From an uncultured Aquimarina sp. (GTDB taxonomy: Bacteria; Bacteroidota; Bacteroidia; Flavobacteriales; Flavobacteriaceae): DNA of 64,000 nt. Shown here piece by piece: positions 18,801 through 26,838 of this stretch. Under the pieces are notes generated by a model, which was not told the origin of the DNA, searched no databases, and saw only the letters and a program-made list of their open reading frames with translations. The stretch lies in the NCBI GenBank assembly GCA_947501475.1, contig CANMWA010000002.1, positions 62,001-126,000 of the forward strand, read 5' to 3'. The translations under genes and the position numbers were made by a program. Each line of letters starts with the position of its first letter. Position 1 is the first letter of the stretch.

Positions 18801-20082
18801 TACCGTGTCGTTGGATGGTGGAGTGACCAATAATACAGGAAGTGCCATTACTGGAACCATCGCTTTAACAGGAACTGCAACCAATGGAGCCGATTACACC
18901 AATGTAACCGCATTCTCCATTCCGAATACGGCTAGTTCGGTAGTAGTGAACGTACCTATAATCGATGATACCGAAGTAGAAATTACAGAAACTATCATTG
19001 CCACCATATCTGCGCCTTCGATTGGGGCAATCAATGGAACTAATGATAGTGCAACGGCAAATATCAATGATAATGACGCAGACCCAACCAATGTCAATAC
19101 CACCATTACTGCTACAAGTCCTGTAGTAGCCAATGGAACAGATACTAGTACTGTAACTGTACAATTAGCAAATGCTAATGGAAATTTATTAACTGCAAGT
19201 GGTGGAACCGTGGTACTTGTATCAACAGGTAGTGCAATAATTAGTGCCGTAACCGATAATCTTGATGGAACCTATACGGCTACCGTAACCAATACAACTG
19301 CAGAAACGGTAACCATCAACGGGACACTCGATGGAACAGTTATAACCGATACAGCAGATATCATATTTACCGAGGCTCCAGCACTTTCAAATTTAGCGCT
19401 TTCAAAAATTGGTACATATGAAGATTTTAATAATGATGATTTACTAAATGTTGGAGATCGAATTATTTATTCCTTTACAATAGAAAACAACGGAAATCAA
19501 AATATTACTAACATTATTATTTCTGACCCTCTACCAGGTATAATATTAAATGGCGGCCCCATCGATTTGGCACCAGGGGAAATAGATTCCTCAACATTTA
19601 CAGCTTCTTATGAATTAACAGAAAATGACATAATTACTGGAGCCGTTGTTAATCAAGCCTTTGCAACTGGTCAAAATCCTTCTGGTATTGATGTTCTCGA
19701 TTTTTCTGATGATCCAACCAACAATACGAATACCGATGATGATGATGATGGTGACGGAGAAGATGAAACTATAACTGAATTATTGAATGAAGACGAGTTT
19801 ATCATCTATGAAGTTATAACTCCTAATGGTGATGGGCTAAATGATGAATTTAGAGTGTCTGGTTTAAACAAATTTCCAAATAACACCATGACCATCTATA
19901 ATAGATGGGGAGCTAAAGTTTTTAAAGCAAATGGATATGAGCAACCTGGAACTCCATTGTTTAAGGGTATTTCTAAAGGAAAAGAAAAAACCCTGCCCAC
20001 AGGAACTTATTATTTTACTTTAGAATATCAGAATTCAGTTGGATTGGTAGAACTAAAATCAGGATATCTCTATATAAACTAA
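15898..20082 (+). CDS. T9SS-secreted surface adhesin with two DUF285 repeat modules and type B C-terminal domain
   Basis: The 1394-residue protein has a long N-terminal leader with its hydrophobic core at about 38-51 (ending LHAQ). Two tandem modules of about 385 residues follow. Each has a PKD-like start (ITTWQTT...GTYTVRI) and eight 25-residue DUF285/BspA-like repeats of the form FNQDISGWNTSxVxxMxxMF. Then come two Calx-beta-like domains (each ending INDND/INDDD), an invasin-like Ig domain (TSTVTVQLANANGN), a DUF11 repeat (NVGDRIIYSFTIENNG) and an Asp-rich linker. It ends in a gliding-motility-type (type B) sorting domain with ITPNGDGLNDEF and TGTYYFTLEY. It should cross the outer membrane through the T9SS and stay at the surface. 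The next gene encodes a PorP/SprF protein, the usual partner. Ligand unknown. Confidence 0.9.
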   Translation: MKKPLHLLKSSKLENYYKNLLCISKIIINIKKDLVLKNIIYLLVFISSSLHAQDFITTWQTTIANETITLPNSAPGVYNFNIDWGDGTIENNVNVTNHTHTYVIPGIYTVRINGLFPRFDFEAVPTSRLNLLSVEQWGAIAWSRLSFFEAPNFNINATDAPDLSNVTAFDNLFRNATTVNADLSGWNVSTITNMINTFSGATAFNGDISTWNTSNVLNMAFMFAGATSFNQDISGWNTSMVNTMDFMFASTSAFNQNIGGWNTSMVNNMGSMFRNSPVFNQDISGWNTGNVNNMSFMFFNTPSFNQDISGWNTGMVNNMTRMFNSATAFNQDISGWNTSMVNTMDFMFANATAFNQDIGGLDISGVLNMANMLDNSGISQANYDAILIGWAAQTVQSGVNLGANGLLYCIGETARNTLINAPNSWTITGDTNDCFTSAFITTWQTTVANETITLPNNGIPAEYNFTIDWDDSTIENNVTIPSHQHTYTTPGTYTVRISGQFERFDFENVPTNATNLLSVEQWGGLAVSSLSFMGASNFQINATDTPDLSNVTSFFNLFNGASAVNADLSGWDVSTITNMNQTFFDAVSFNGDVSTWNTSNVTTMNFMFDNAAVFNQDISGWNTSNVTDMRSMFLDALAFNQDIGGWNTSMVNDMRSMFNNAESFNQDISGWNTSLVNTMRFMFSRTDVFNQDISGWNTGNVNDMSLMFNEAMVFNQDISGWSTSMVNNMEFMFNNAAAFNQDIGGLDISSVTNMTSMLDNSGLSKSNYDDTLIGWAAQSVQSNVPLGAAGLTYCRGQNARNTLTNAPNSWTITGDALSCTTIQFNASTASDSESSGGNLPLLFINGSITVASTITVTNPGTGSATVVDDFTFTTPQVINIPIGVYDGTSATAISIPTLSIINDNNVENAETIDFTLGSPTGDPELILGTNTTHTYTINDDDLTGLTISIGSPVNATEVPLPATTNASFTVSLDGGVTNNTGSAITGTIALTGTATNGADYTNVTAFSIPNTASSVVVNVPIIDDTEVEITETIIATISAPSIGAINGTNDSATANINDNDADPTNVNTTITATSPVVANGTDTSTVTVQLANANGNLLTASGGTVVLVSTGSAIISAVTDNLDGTYTATVTNTTAETVTINGTLDGTVITDTADIIFTEAPALSNLALSKIGTYEDFNNDDLLNVGDRIIYSFTIENNGNQNITNIIISDPLPGIILNGGPIDLAPGEIDSSTFTASYELTENDIITGAVVNQAFATGQNPSGIDVLDFSDDPTNNTNTDDDDDGDGEDETITELLNEDEFIIYEVITPNGDGLNDEFRVSGLNKFPNNTMTIYNRWGAKVFKANGYEQPGTPLFKGISKGKEKTLPTGTYYFTLEYQNSVGLVELKSGYLYIN
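16432..17028 (+). repeat. Eight-copy 75-bp coding repeat, first module
   Basis: Eight units of about 75 bp encode 25-residue repeats, from VNADLSGWNV to FNQDIGGLDI. Copies 3 and 7 (TSMVNTMDFMFA) are nearly identical at the DNA level, which points to recent unit duplication or gene conversion. Edges are approximate. Confidence 0.85.
17587..18183 (+). repeat. Eight-copy 75-bp coding repeat, second module
   Basis: This is the second array of eight 25-residue units (VNADLSGWDV to FNQDIGGLDI). It sits exactly 1155 bp after the first and ends in the same variant (GLDISxV..NM..MLDNSG), so the whole 385-residue module was duplicated rather than single units. Confidence 0.85.
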
Positions 20083-20134
20083 AAAATACAAAAACTCTAT
20101 GCTATCATTACCCCAATAAATAACACTGATATTT

Positions 20135-21088
20135 ATGAAAAAAATACTACCTACTTTATTTATGTTTATATGCTTAATTCCCTTATTAAGCAATGGGCAA
20201 CAAGACAGTCAGTATACCCAATACATGTATAACTCCATAAGTTTTAACCCAGCTTATGCAGGAAGTAGAGGCGTATTAAGCATGATGGGGTTATACCGAA
20301 GCCAGTGGCTTGGTATTGATGGAGCCCCAAACACTCAAACACTTACGCTAAACTCTCCTATAAGTGAGAAAAATAAGATGGGAATAGGCTTATCTATAAT
20401 TAATGATAAAGCTGGCCCTTTTAATGAAACTAATTTTAATGCAAGTTTTTCATACACGATTTCGACATCGGAAACTGGAAACTTAAGTTTTGGAATTAGT
20501 GCAGGAGGGAATATACTAAATGTTGATTTGGCTACACTAAGAAAGCTTAATGAAAATGATTTTCTATTAGAAAATGATATTAATAACAAGTTTAATCCTA
20601 ATATTGGATTAGGTATGTATTATTATACGAATAAGCTATATGCAGGTATAAGCGCTCCTAATATATTAGAAACTACGCATTTCGACGAAAGTTCGTTATC
20701 AAACAATAATAATAACGTAAGTATCCTAGCTAAAGAGCGTATTAATTATTATTTAATCGCAGGTTACGTTTTTGATCTAACACCACTTATTAAATTTAAA
20801 CCTGCTATGCTAAGTAAGTATATTTTGGGAAGCCCATTTCAAGTGGATTTATCTGCAAATTTTATGTTTCATGAAAAATTCACAGCTGGCATGGCTTATC
20901 GCTGGAGCAAAGCTTTTAGTGCCATGGCGGGTTTTCAGATATCCCCTGATTTAATGATAGGTTTTGCTTACGATCGTGAAATTTCGAGATTGGGAAAATC
21001 TGAAATAAATAGTGGAAGTTATGAGGTAATATTACGTTTCGAACTAAAGAAAATTTACAACAAATGGTTAACCCCAAGATTCTTTTAA
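20135..21088 (+). CDS. PorP/SprF family T9SS outer-membrane protein
   Basis: The 317-residue protein has a signal peptide ending SNGQQ. The family signature follows at once: QYTQYMYNSISFNPAYAGSRG, then LYRSQWLGIDGAPNTQTL. The rest is a beta-barrel ending LRFELKKIYNKWLTPRFF. PorP/SprF proteins are needed in Flavobacterium johnsoniae for secretion and surface attachment of their cognate type B proteins. Lying 52 bases after the adhesin and followed 2 bases later by the OmpA protein, it is probably the dedicated partner of the 1394-residue adhesin. Confidence 0.92.
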   Translation: MKKILPTLFMFICLIPLLSNGQQDSQYTQYMYNSISFNPAYAGSRGVLSMMGLYRSQWLGIDGAPNTQTLTLNSPISEKNKMGIGLSIINDKAGPFNETNFNASFSYTISTSETGNLSFGISAGGNILNVDLATLRKLNENDFLLENDINNKFNPNIGLGMYYYTNKLYAGISAPNILETTHFDESSLSNNNNNVSILAKERINYYLIAGYVFDLTPLIKFKPAMLSKYILGSPFQVDLSANFMFHEKFTAGMAYRWSKAFSAMAGFQISPDLMIGFAYDREISRLGKSEINSGSYEVILRFELKKIYNKWLTPRFF

Positions 21089-21090
21089 TA

Positions 21091-23316
21091 ATGTATAAGG
21101 ATATGAATAAAACATTACATAAAACACTTCTTATTTTTATTGCATCCTTTGTAGGATGGTCGGGATTTGGTCAAGGGGTATTGCTAAAAGTTGCAAATAA
21201 GCAATTCAGCAAACAACAATACATTAGTGCGCAACAAACATATTTGATGGTACTAGAAAGAAATTATCGTAGTGCCAAGGTCTTCAGAAATTTAGGAGAC
21301 ACCTATTATTATAATGGGCAATTTCAAGATGCTTCAAAATGGTATAAAGAATTAGTTGAGTCATATCCCAACCAACTTGACCCCGAATATCTATTCAGAT
21401 ATGTCCAATCTCTTAAATCTATAGAAGATTACGAAGCTGCGGACAGATATATGGAACAATTCTCGAATGCAAAAGAAAGAGATATTCGAGCGAATTTATT
21501 TAGAAACCAAAGAGACTATTTAAAAAGAATTGGTTATCAATCTGGACGGTATGAAATAGAAAATGTATCTATCAATTCTAGATTTTCAGATTTTGGCACC
21601 GCTTTTTATGGAAAATACATTGTTTTTAGCTCTTCCAGAGATACATTATTAATGAGACAAAGAACACATAAATGGACAGAAGAGTCTTTTTTAGAATTAT
21701 ATCAGTCAAAATTTGATTCTGTTACAGGGGAACTATCAGAACCCTCAAGGTTTTCTGAAGAACTAAATTCGAAATTTCATGAATCTACCCCTGTATTTAC
21801 AAATGATAAAAATACGGTATACTTTACCCGAAATAATCTAGATAAAAAAACGATTATAAATAACCGAACCCGAATTAACAGATTAAAAATATATAGATCA
21901 TCAAAAACTTATGAGGGTAAATGGAGTCAGCCCGAAGGTATACCTTTTAATAGTGATGAATATTCTGTAGCACACCCTGCGCTGAGCGCCGATGGTAAAA
22001 CGCTGTATTTTTCATCAGATATGCCTGGAGGATACGGGAAATCAGATATTTATAAAGTTGCAATACATGAAAATGGAACTTATGGAACCCCTTTAAATAT
22101 GGGTAACAAAATAAATACAGAAGGCAAAGAAACGTTCCCTTTTATTACTGCAGAAAACGAATTGTATTTTTCCTCAAACGGCCATCAAGGATTAGGGGGA
22201 TTGGATATTTTTATTTCCAAACTTCTTCAAAATGGTTATCATAGTGATGTGATTAATGTTGGTAAACCTGTAAACAGCCCAAAGGATGATTTTGCATATA
22301 TTATAGATAATAATACCAGAATTGGATATTTTTCTACCAATCGAGATAAAACCAAAGGCGATGATATTTATAGTCTTTTAGAACTAATGAAAATAAAAAA
22401 TTTCTATCCCGAAGTAGTTCTGGGTTATATCAAAGATAAAGACACCCAAAAACCTATTAGTGAGGCAAGAGTAGCTTTATATAATCAAGATAATGTACTT
22501 ATTGACGAAATGATAACTAATGAAGATGGTAAATATAGTTTTTCATTAAAAAATGCCGAAAAAACGTATTCAATTAAAATTACCAAAGAAGGGTATCGCT
22601 CGTCTGAAACAGTAGCCAACTTAGAGGAGTTCTCTGAAACATATGAAAGTGATGCAGAACTCGAAAGAACAAATAATTTTATACTAATAGTAGATCCGAA
22701 ACATTTTAATGCCGATAATACCGAAATACTACCAGGCTCTAAAAAAGAATTGGACCAGGTAATAACACTAATGCGAACCCATAGTAATATTAATGTTGAG
22801 ATCATAGCATACCTTAATAAGGAAAAAAATGATGGTTTATCTTCTGCAAAAAACCGGGCAAAATTAATAATGCAATATTTTGTTGATAACGGAGTTCTTC
22901 AAAGCAGAATGAAATATGAAGCTGTGCATCACAATGTGGTACAAATCGAAGAAGCTTTTCGCTTAATGATGAAGGTCCCACCAGTGCAGTTCCATACTAA
23001 TTCTGGACAAATACGACCTGATGCTAACCCTGGCTTAGCCAGAGTATTAGAAATTATGGAAATGTATCCAAATATTAAAGTTGAAGTACAAGGACATGCT
23101 GATAGTCGTGGAGGGAAACAAATAAACATTAAAGTTTCTAATAAACGTGCACAGAGTATTACAAATTATCTAATTAGTCAGGGTATTTCTAAAGATAGAT
23201 TAGTTGCCAAAGGTTATGGTGAAAATAATCTGAGGAATCATTGTGCAGATGGTATACCATGTTCTGACCAAGAACATCAATATAATAGGCGATGTGAATT
23301 TATGGTAATTAAATAA
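21091..23316 (+). CDS. PorE-like OmpA-family protein (TPR, PD40 repeats, OmpA domain)
   Basis: The 741-residue protein has a signal peptide (MNKTLHKTLLIFIASFVGWSGFGQ) and an N-terminal TPR region (GDTYYYNGQFQDASKWYKEL). Next are PD40/WD40-like beta-propeller repeats (HPALSADGKTLYFSSDMPGGYGKSDIY, FFSTN-type strands), a carboxypeptidase-regulatory-like domain (DTQKPISEARVALYNQDN) and a C-terminal OmpA domain (VEVQGHADSRGGKQINIKVSNKRAQSI). This is the PorE architecture, which links T9SS outer-membrane parts to peptidoglycan. I start at ATG 21091, 2 bases after the porP stop. ATG 21103 fits equally well; ATG 21064 would overlap porP by 25 bases and lengthen the signal peptide. Confidence 0.85.
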   Translation: MYKDMNKTLHKTLLIFIASFVGWSGFGQGVLLKVANKQFSKQQYISAQQTYLMVLERNYRSAKVFRNLGDTYYYNGQFQDASKWYKELVESYPNQLDPEYLFRYVQSLKSIEDYEAADRYMEQFSNAKERDIRANLFRNQRDYLKRIGYQSGRYEIENVSINSRFSDFGTAFYGKYIVFSSSRDTLLMRQRTHKWTEESFLELYQSKFDSVTGELSEPSRFSEELNSKFHESTPVFTNDKNTVYFTRNNLDKKTIINNRTRINRLKIYRSSKTYEGKWSQPEGIPFNSDEYSVAHPALSADGKTLYFSSDMPGGYGKSDIYKVAIHENGTYGTPLNMGNKINTEGKETFPFITAENELYFSSNGHQGLGGLDIFISKLLQNGYHSDVINVGKPVNSPKDDFAYIIDNNTRIGYFSTNRDKTKGDDIYSLLELMKIKNFYPEVVLGYIKDKDTQKPISEARVALYNQDNVLIDEMITNEDGKYSFSLKNAEKTYSIKITKEGYRSSETVANLEEFSETYESDAELERTNNFILIVDPKHFNADNTEILPGSKKELDQVITLMRTHSNINVEIIAYLNKEKNDGLSSAKNRAKLIMQYFVDNGVLQSRMKYEAVHHNVVQIEEAFRLMMKVPPVQFHTNSGQIRPDANPGLARVLEIMEMYPNIKVEVQGHADSRGGKQINIKVSNKRAQSITNYLISQGISKDRLVAKGYGENNLRNHCADGIPCSDQEHQYNRRCEFMVIK

Positions 23317-23352
23317 ACTTGAAAATGTTGATTTTATAGCTGACCTGAGGTT

Positions 23353-24258
23353 CTAAAATTCAAAAACCTTACCGTCATCTCCTATTTCAACATTATCAAA
23401 AACTGTTTTTGCTTCACTTCTAAACAACTCTATATCATCATATCGAGTAGAATAATGTCCTAGAATTAATGTTCCTACATTTGCTTTTTTTGCAATTGTA
23501 GCTGCTTCAATAGCAGAACTATGGCCTGTTTTTGCACATAAATGCTTATGACTTTCTAAAAAAGTAGATTCATGATATAATACAGTTGACAGATTGATTA
23601 AAGGAATTTTTGCCTCATCATATTTGGTATCACTACAATACGCATAACTTTTTATAGGTTTAGGATTGTCGGTAAGCTCTGTATTTGAGATCACTGTGCC
23701 ATCATCTAGAGTTATATCTTTTCCTTTTTTGATAGATCGATAATACACTTTATCAATACTATATTCATTGACTTTATTCAACAATAATTTTCTATCGCCT
23801 GGTTTTTCTTGAAAAAGAAAACCATTACAATATACTCTATGCTGTAGTGGGATCGTTTTTACAATTACTTTTTCGTTTTCAAAAACTATTTCAGATTCTG
23901 GATTAGTAAGCTCATGAAAATGAAGGGGGTAATCTGTCCAGGAACTTGACAACTTTAATTGAAGTGTAATAACTTCTTTTATTCCTTTTGGTCCATGAAT
24001 ATGCAACGGAGTTTCTCTACCTAACATCCTAAAGGTAGATACAAGGCCTATCAAACCAAAAAAATGATCACCATGCAGGTGAGATATAAAGACATGCTTA
24101 ATCCTAGAAAATTTGATTTTGTTACGGCGTAACTCAACTTGTGTCCCTTCGCCACAATCTATTAAAAAAATATGATTATTTATCTCTAAAACCTGAGAGG
24201 TTGGATTTGTGAATGTGCGAGGAGTAGCAGAATAGCAACCTAAAATAGTAAGCTTCAA
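23353..24258 (-). CDS. rnz: Ribonuclease Z
   Basis: RNase Z cuts tRNA precursors at the 3' end. The 301-residue metallo-beta-lactamase protein has the zinc motif SHLHGDHFFGL (about 60-70), the substrate-clamping exosite region after it, the conserved AYCSDTKYD, and CAKTGHSSAIEAATIA plus LGHYSTRY near the end. The start codon is TTG (24256-24258): MKLTILGCYSATP is the conserved opening, and an in-frame TAA lies 12 bases upstream with no ATG between. It is the last of a probable pyrR-pyrB-STAS-thioredoxin-rnz run on this strand. Confidence 0.94.
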   Translation of the reverse strand: MKLTILGCYSATPRTFTNPTSQVLEINNHIFLIDCGEGTQVELRRNKIKFSRIKHVFISHLHGDHFFGLIGLVSTFRMLGRETPLHIHGPKGIKEVITLQLKLSSSWTDYPLHFHELTNPESEIVFENEKVIVKTIPLQHRVYCNGFLFQEKPGDRKLLLNKVNEYSIDKVYYRSIKKGKDITLDDGTVISNTELTDNPKPIKSYAYCSDTKYDEAKIPLINLSTVLYHESTFLESHKHLCAKTGHSSAIEAATIAKKANVGTLILGHYSTRYDDIELFRSEAKTVFDNVEIGDDGKVFEF

Positions 24259-24321
24259 AATTGTTGTTTATCAAAAATTAAATCGAGGGTGAATATACTC
24301 CAATCCTAAATATAAACCAAT

Positions 24322-24780
24322 CTATCGATCAAAAGAGTCGAAAGACGTTAATAAAGAGATATATCCTTGTACATCTAAGTCTCTTCTATACCCTGTAGCA
24401 CCAAGAACAACTCCTTCTTTATTAAGGATTAAAATCGCTGGAAATTGCTTCTTCTTATTATAACGTTTTGCTAATTCTATATTTTTATTTTTTTGCTCTT
24501 TAGAAATTCTGTTCTTTTTTCGCCTTGGGAAATCAGCTCTTAACCAAACATATTTCTTATGAGTGAAGGCAGCAAATTCTTTACTAGTCAATAGGTTTCT
24601 TTCTAATTTAATACATGGAGGACACCAATCAGAACCCGTAAAAAACAGCACGATTTTTTGATCTTTTTCTTTTGCTAAAGCAAGTGCTTCATCCAAATCA
24701 TATTTCCAATCTTGTGCAGTTATAGCGGTACTATAAAACACAAAGAAAAGTATAGTTATTAGTGGGGCTAATTTGTTCAT
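24322..24780 (-). CDS. Secreted thioredoxin-like protein
   Basis: The 152-residue protein has a signal peptide (MNKLAPLITILFFVFYSTAITAQ) and a thioredoxin fold. The active-site motif CPPC lies in FFTGSDWCPPCIKLERNLL and the cis-Pro segment is QFPAILIL. Proteins of this type act as periplasmic disulfide reductases or chaperones. I chose the ATG at 24778-24780; the open frame extends 7 codons upstream, but that would spoil the signal peptide. It sits between an STAS-like gene and rnz with no clear link to either. Confidence 0.82.
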   Translation of the reverse strand: MNKLAPLITILFFVFYSTAITAQDWKYDLDEALALAKEKDQKIVLFFTGSDWCPPCIKLERNLLTSKEFAAFTHKKYVWLRADFPRRKKNRISKEQKNKNIELAKRYNKKKQFPAILILNKEGVVLGATGYRRDLDVQGYISLLTSFDSFDR

Positions 24781-24825
24781 AAGATATGAGACGAAAAACA
24801 CAATCGATAATTACAGAATAATCTT

Positions 24826-25158
24826 TTAAAAATCAAGATCGCGTTCAATTTCTTCCATTTCTACCAAATCATAAGCTTCTTGCAATGTAGGAACAATAGT
24901 AATTTCATCTGGCACTTCATCATAAGAAATTTTATCTGTAACAATAACAAAAGAATGTCCAGATAGCTTATGTTGATTTAAAACTCTTAGAAATTCATTA
25001 ATATCACTTAAAGATATCTCTTTTAAAGAAAATAAATTAATAATGATATTATCATTTTTCAATTCATCATATTTGTTTTCTAGGCGTTGAACAAATTCAA
25101 TAATTGTAGTTTTTTCTTGTGTAATTATAGTTGTAGAACCATCCTTATTAAAAATCAT
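24826..25158 (-). CDS. STAS-like small protein, next to rnz and pyrB
   Basis: The 110-residue protein has an alpha/beta pattern like an anti-anti-sigma (STAS) domain. An initial strand TTIITQEKTT leads to NDNIIINLFSLKEISLSDINEFLRVL, where a conserved Ser would be phosphorylated in true antagonists, and then GHSFVIVTD. It ends in a very acidic tail (EMEEIERDLDF). It follows pyrB after 5 bases. In flavobacteria such ORFs sit next to rnz and are sometimes mislabelled as ribonuclease Z. Role unknown. Confidence 0.7.
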   Translation of the reverse strand: MIFNKDGSTTIITQEKTTIIEFVQRLENKYDELKNDNIIINLFSLKEISLSDINEFLRVLNQHKLSGHSFVIVTDKISYDEVPDEITIVPTLQEAYDLVEMEEIERDLDF

Positions 25159-25163
25159 GTGCG

Positions 25164-26093
25164 TTAACGTTTAATTTTTGAAGCTAAAAGATATATTACT
25201 GCCATTCTCACTGCTACTCCATTCTGTACCTGATCTAATATAATGGCTTGATTAGAATCAGCAACATCACTCGTGATTTCTACTCCACGATTGATTGGTC
25301 CTGGGTGCATAATTACAATTTCTCTATCTAGACTATCAAGTAATTCTTTATTTACTCCAAACTGTTGTGTATATTCTCTTGTTGAAGGAAAATAACTAAT
25401 TTCCATTCTTTCGTTTTGTACACGCAACATATTGGCTATGTCACACCAATTTAATGCTTTTTTTAGATCTGTTTCAACTTCTACTCCTAATTTTTCAATA
25501 TATTTTGGAATCAAAGTTTTTGGTCCGCATACTTTTACTTGTGCTCCCTGTAACTTTAATGCAAAAATATTAGATAATGCAACTCTGGAGTGCAGAATAT
25601 CTCCAACAATTACGACCTTCTTACCTGCTACTTCACCCAAACGCTCTCTTATTGAATATGAATCCAATAATGCTTGTGTAGGGTGCTCATGCGCACCATC
25701 TCCAGCATTAATAATGCTTGCATCAACATGTTTTGAAAGAAACACTCCTGCTCCTGGATTAGGATGTCTCATTACTACCATATCAACTTTCATAGAAAGG
25801 ATATTATTTACAGTATCAATTAATGTCTCTCCTTTTTTTACCGAGGAGGAGGATGCAGAAAAATTGATTACATCTGCAGAAAGCCTTTTTTCGGCTAATT
25901 CGAAAGATAATCTTGTTCTGGTACTATTCTCAAAAAAAAGATTTGCAATAGTAATATCTCTAAGCGAAGGAACTTTCTTGATGGGTCGATTAATAACTTC
26001 TTTAAAATGATCAGCAGTTTCAAAGATGAGATCAATATCTTCTTTCTTTAAATATTTTATACCCAATAAGTGATCTACACTTAATTCGCTCAT
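25164..26093 (-). CDS. pyrB: Aspartate carbamoyltransferase, catalytic subunit
   Basis: PyrB makes N-carbamoyl-L-aspartate from carbamoyl phosphate and aspartate, the committed pyrimidine step. The 309-residue protein shows the carbamoyl-phosphate loop FFENSTRTRLSFE, the 80s loop (SSSVKKGETLIDT), MRHPNPGA, HPTQALLDSYSI (catalytic His and Gln) and MHPGPINRGVEI. No pyrI (regulatory chain) is adjacent, so it is probably the unregulated trimer type. It follows pyrR by 32 bases. Confidence 0.95.
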   Translation of the reverse strand: MSELSVDHLLGIKYLKKEDIDLIFETADHFKEVINRPIKKVPSLRDITIANLFFENSTRTRLSFELAEKRLSADVINFSASSSSVKKGETLIDTVNNILSMKVDMVVMRHPNPGAGVFLSKHVDASIINAGDGAHEHPTQALLDSYSIRERLGEVAGKKVVIVGDILHSRVALSNIFALKLQGAQVKVCGPKTLIPKYIEKLGVEVETDLKKALNWCDIANMLRVQNERMEISYFPSTREYTQQFGVNKELLDSLDREIVIMHPGPINRGVEITSDVADSNQAIILDQVQNGVAVRMAVIYLLASKIKR

Positions 26094-26125
26094 TTTCAGT
26101 TTTAATTTATAATTTTAAAACACAT

Positions 26126-26665
26126 TTATTGTCCAATTAAATATACAGCGTCCTCTCCTTCATTTTCTAACCAATGCACTTTTACCTTTTCTTGATTTAT
26201 TGCATCAACTTGGCGACCTCGATAATTAGGTTGTATGGGTAAATGCCTACTAAACCTTCTATCAATCAATGTTAGTAACTCTATCTCTTGTGGTCTTCCA
26301 AAAGATTGCATAGCGGTTAAAGCTGCCCTAATACTACGACCTGTATATAAAACATCATCTATAAACACAACTCTTTTGTCTTCTATAACAAAATCAATAT
26401 GTGTTTTATTAGCTTCTAATGTTTTTTCTCCTCTTCTAAAATCATCACGATAAAAAGTAATATCAAGGTACCCAAGTTTGATATCCTGTACATTATATTT
26501 TTTTGTCAAAATTTGTTGAATTCGATCTGCTAAATATGTACCTCTGGGCTGAACACCTATTAAAACTGTATCTCTAAAATGTGTATGATTCTCTATTAAT
26601 TGACAAGCCAAACGGTGCAGGATAATATCGATCTCTTTTGCACTAAGTAGTAGTTTTTGACTCAT
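26126..26665 (-). CDS. pyrR: PyrR, pyrimidine regulator / uracil phosphoribosyltransferase
   Basis: The 179-residue type I PRTase-fold protein carries the PRPP motif RVVFIDDVLYTGRSIRAAL and the N-terminal LIGVQPRGTYLADR. In Bacillus PyrR binds pyr mRNA and attenuates transcription when UMP is high, and it has weak UPRTase activity. I see no PyrR-type RNA target here. ATG at 26663-26665 is chosen (MSQKLLL); a TTG three codons earlier is in frame, but the GGAG between them fits a ribosome site for the ATG. A TACTTTTG promoter box lies just upstream. Confidence 0.9.
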   Translation of the reverse strand: MSQKLLLSAKEIDIILHRLACQLIENHTHFRDTVLIGVQPRGTYLADRIQQILTKKYNVQDIKLGYLDITFYRDDFRRGEKTLEANKTHIDFVIEDKRVVFIDDVLYTGRSIRAALTAMQSFGRPQEIELLTLIDRRFSRHLPIQPNYRGRQVDAINQEKVKVHWLENEGEDAVYLIGQ

Positions 26666-26690
26666 AATCTCCAAATGGATATCTGGAGTA

Positions 26691-26698
26691 CAAAAGTA
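26691..26698 (-). promoter_or_regulatory. -7 promoter box of pyrR-pyrB
   Basis: TACTTTTG on the minus strand lies 25 bases before the pyrR ATG. The short leader it would give holds a small hairpin, CTCCA/TGGAG (26669-26688), in which the GGAG ribosome site is paired. No -33 TTG is obvious. Confidence 0.5.
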
Positions 26699-26789
26699 AT
26701 GAAATTTTGGGAGTATTATAGTCAGAGATAATTTTAAAAAATTAAATCTTTATAAACTCATAAAAAAGAGCAAAATGCAAACAAAAAAA

Positions 26790-26808
26790 GCCACTCGAAT
26801 TGAGTGGC
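26790..26808 (-). terminator. Terminator of rpsA
   Basis: A 7-bp perfect GC-rich stem (GCCACTC/GAGTGGC) with a 5-nt loop is followed on the minus strand by TTTTTTTG, 31 bases past the rpsA stop. Confidence 0.9.
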
Positions 26809-26838
26809 CTTTGCTATATTTATAAAGTATGAGAATTA

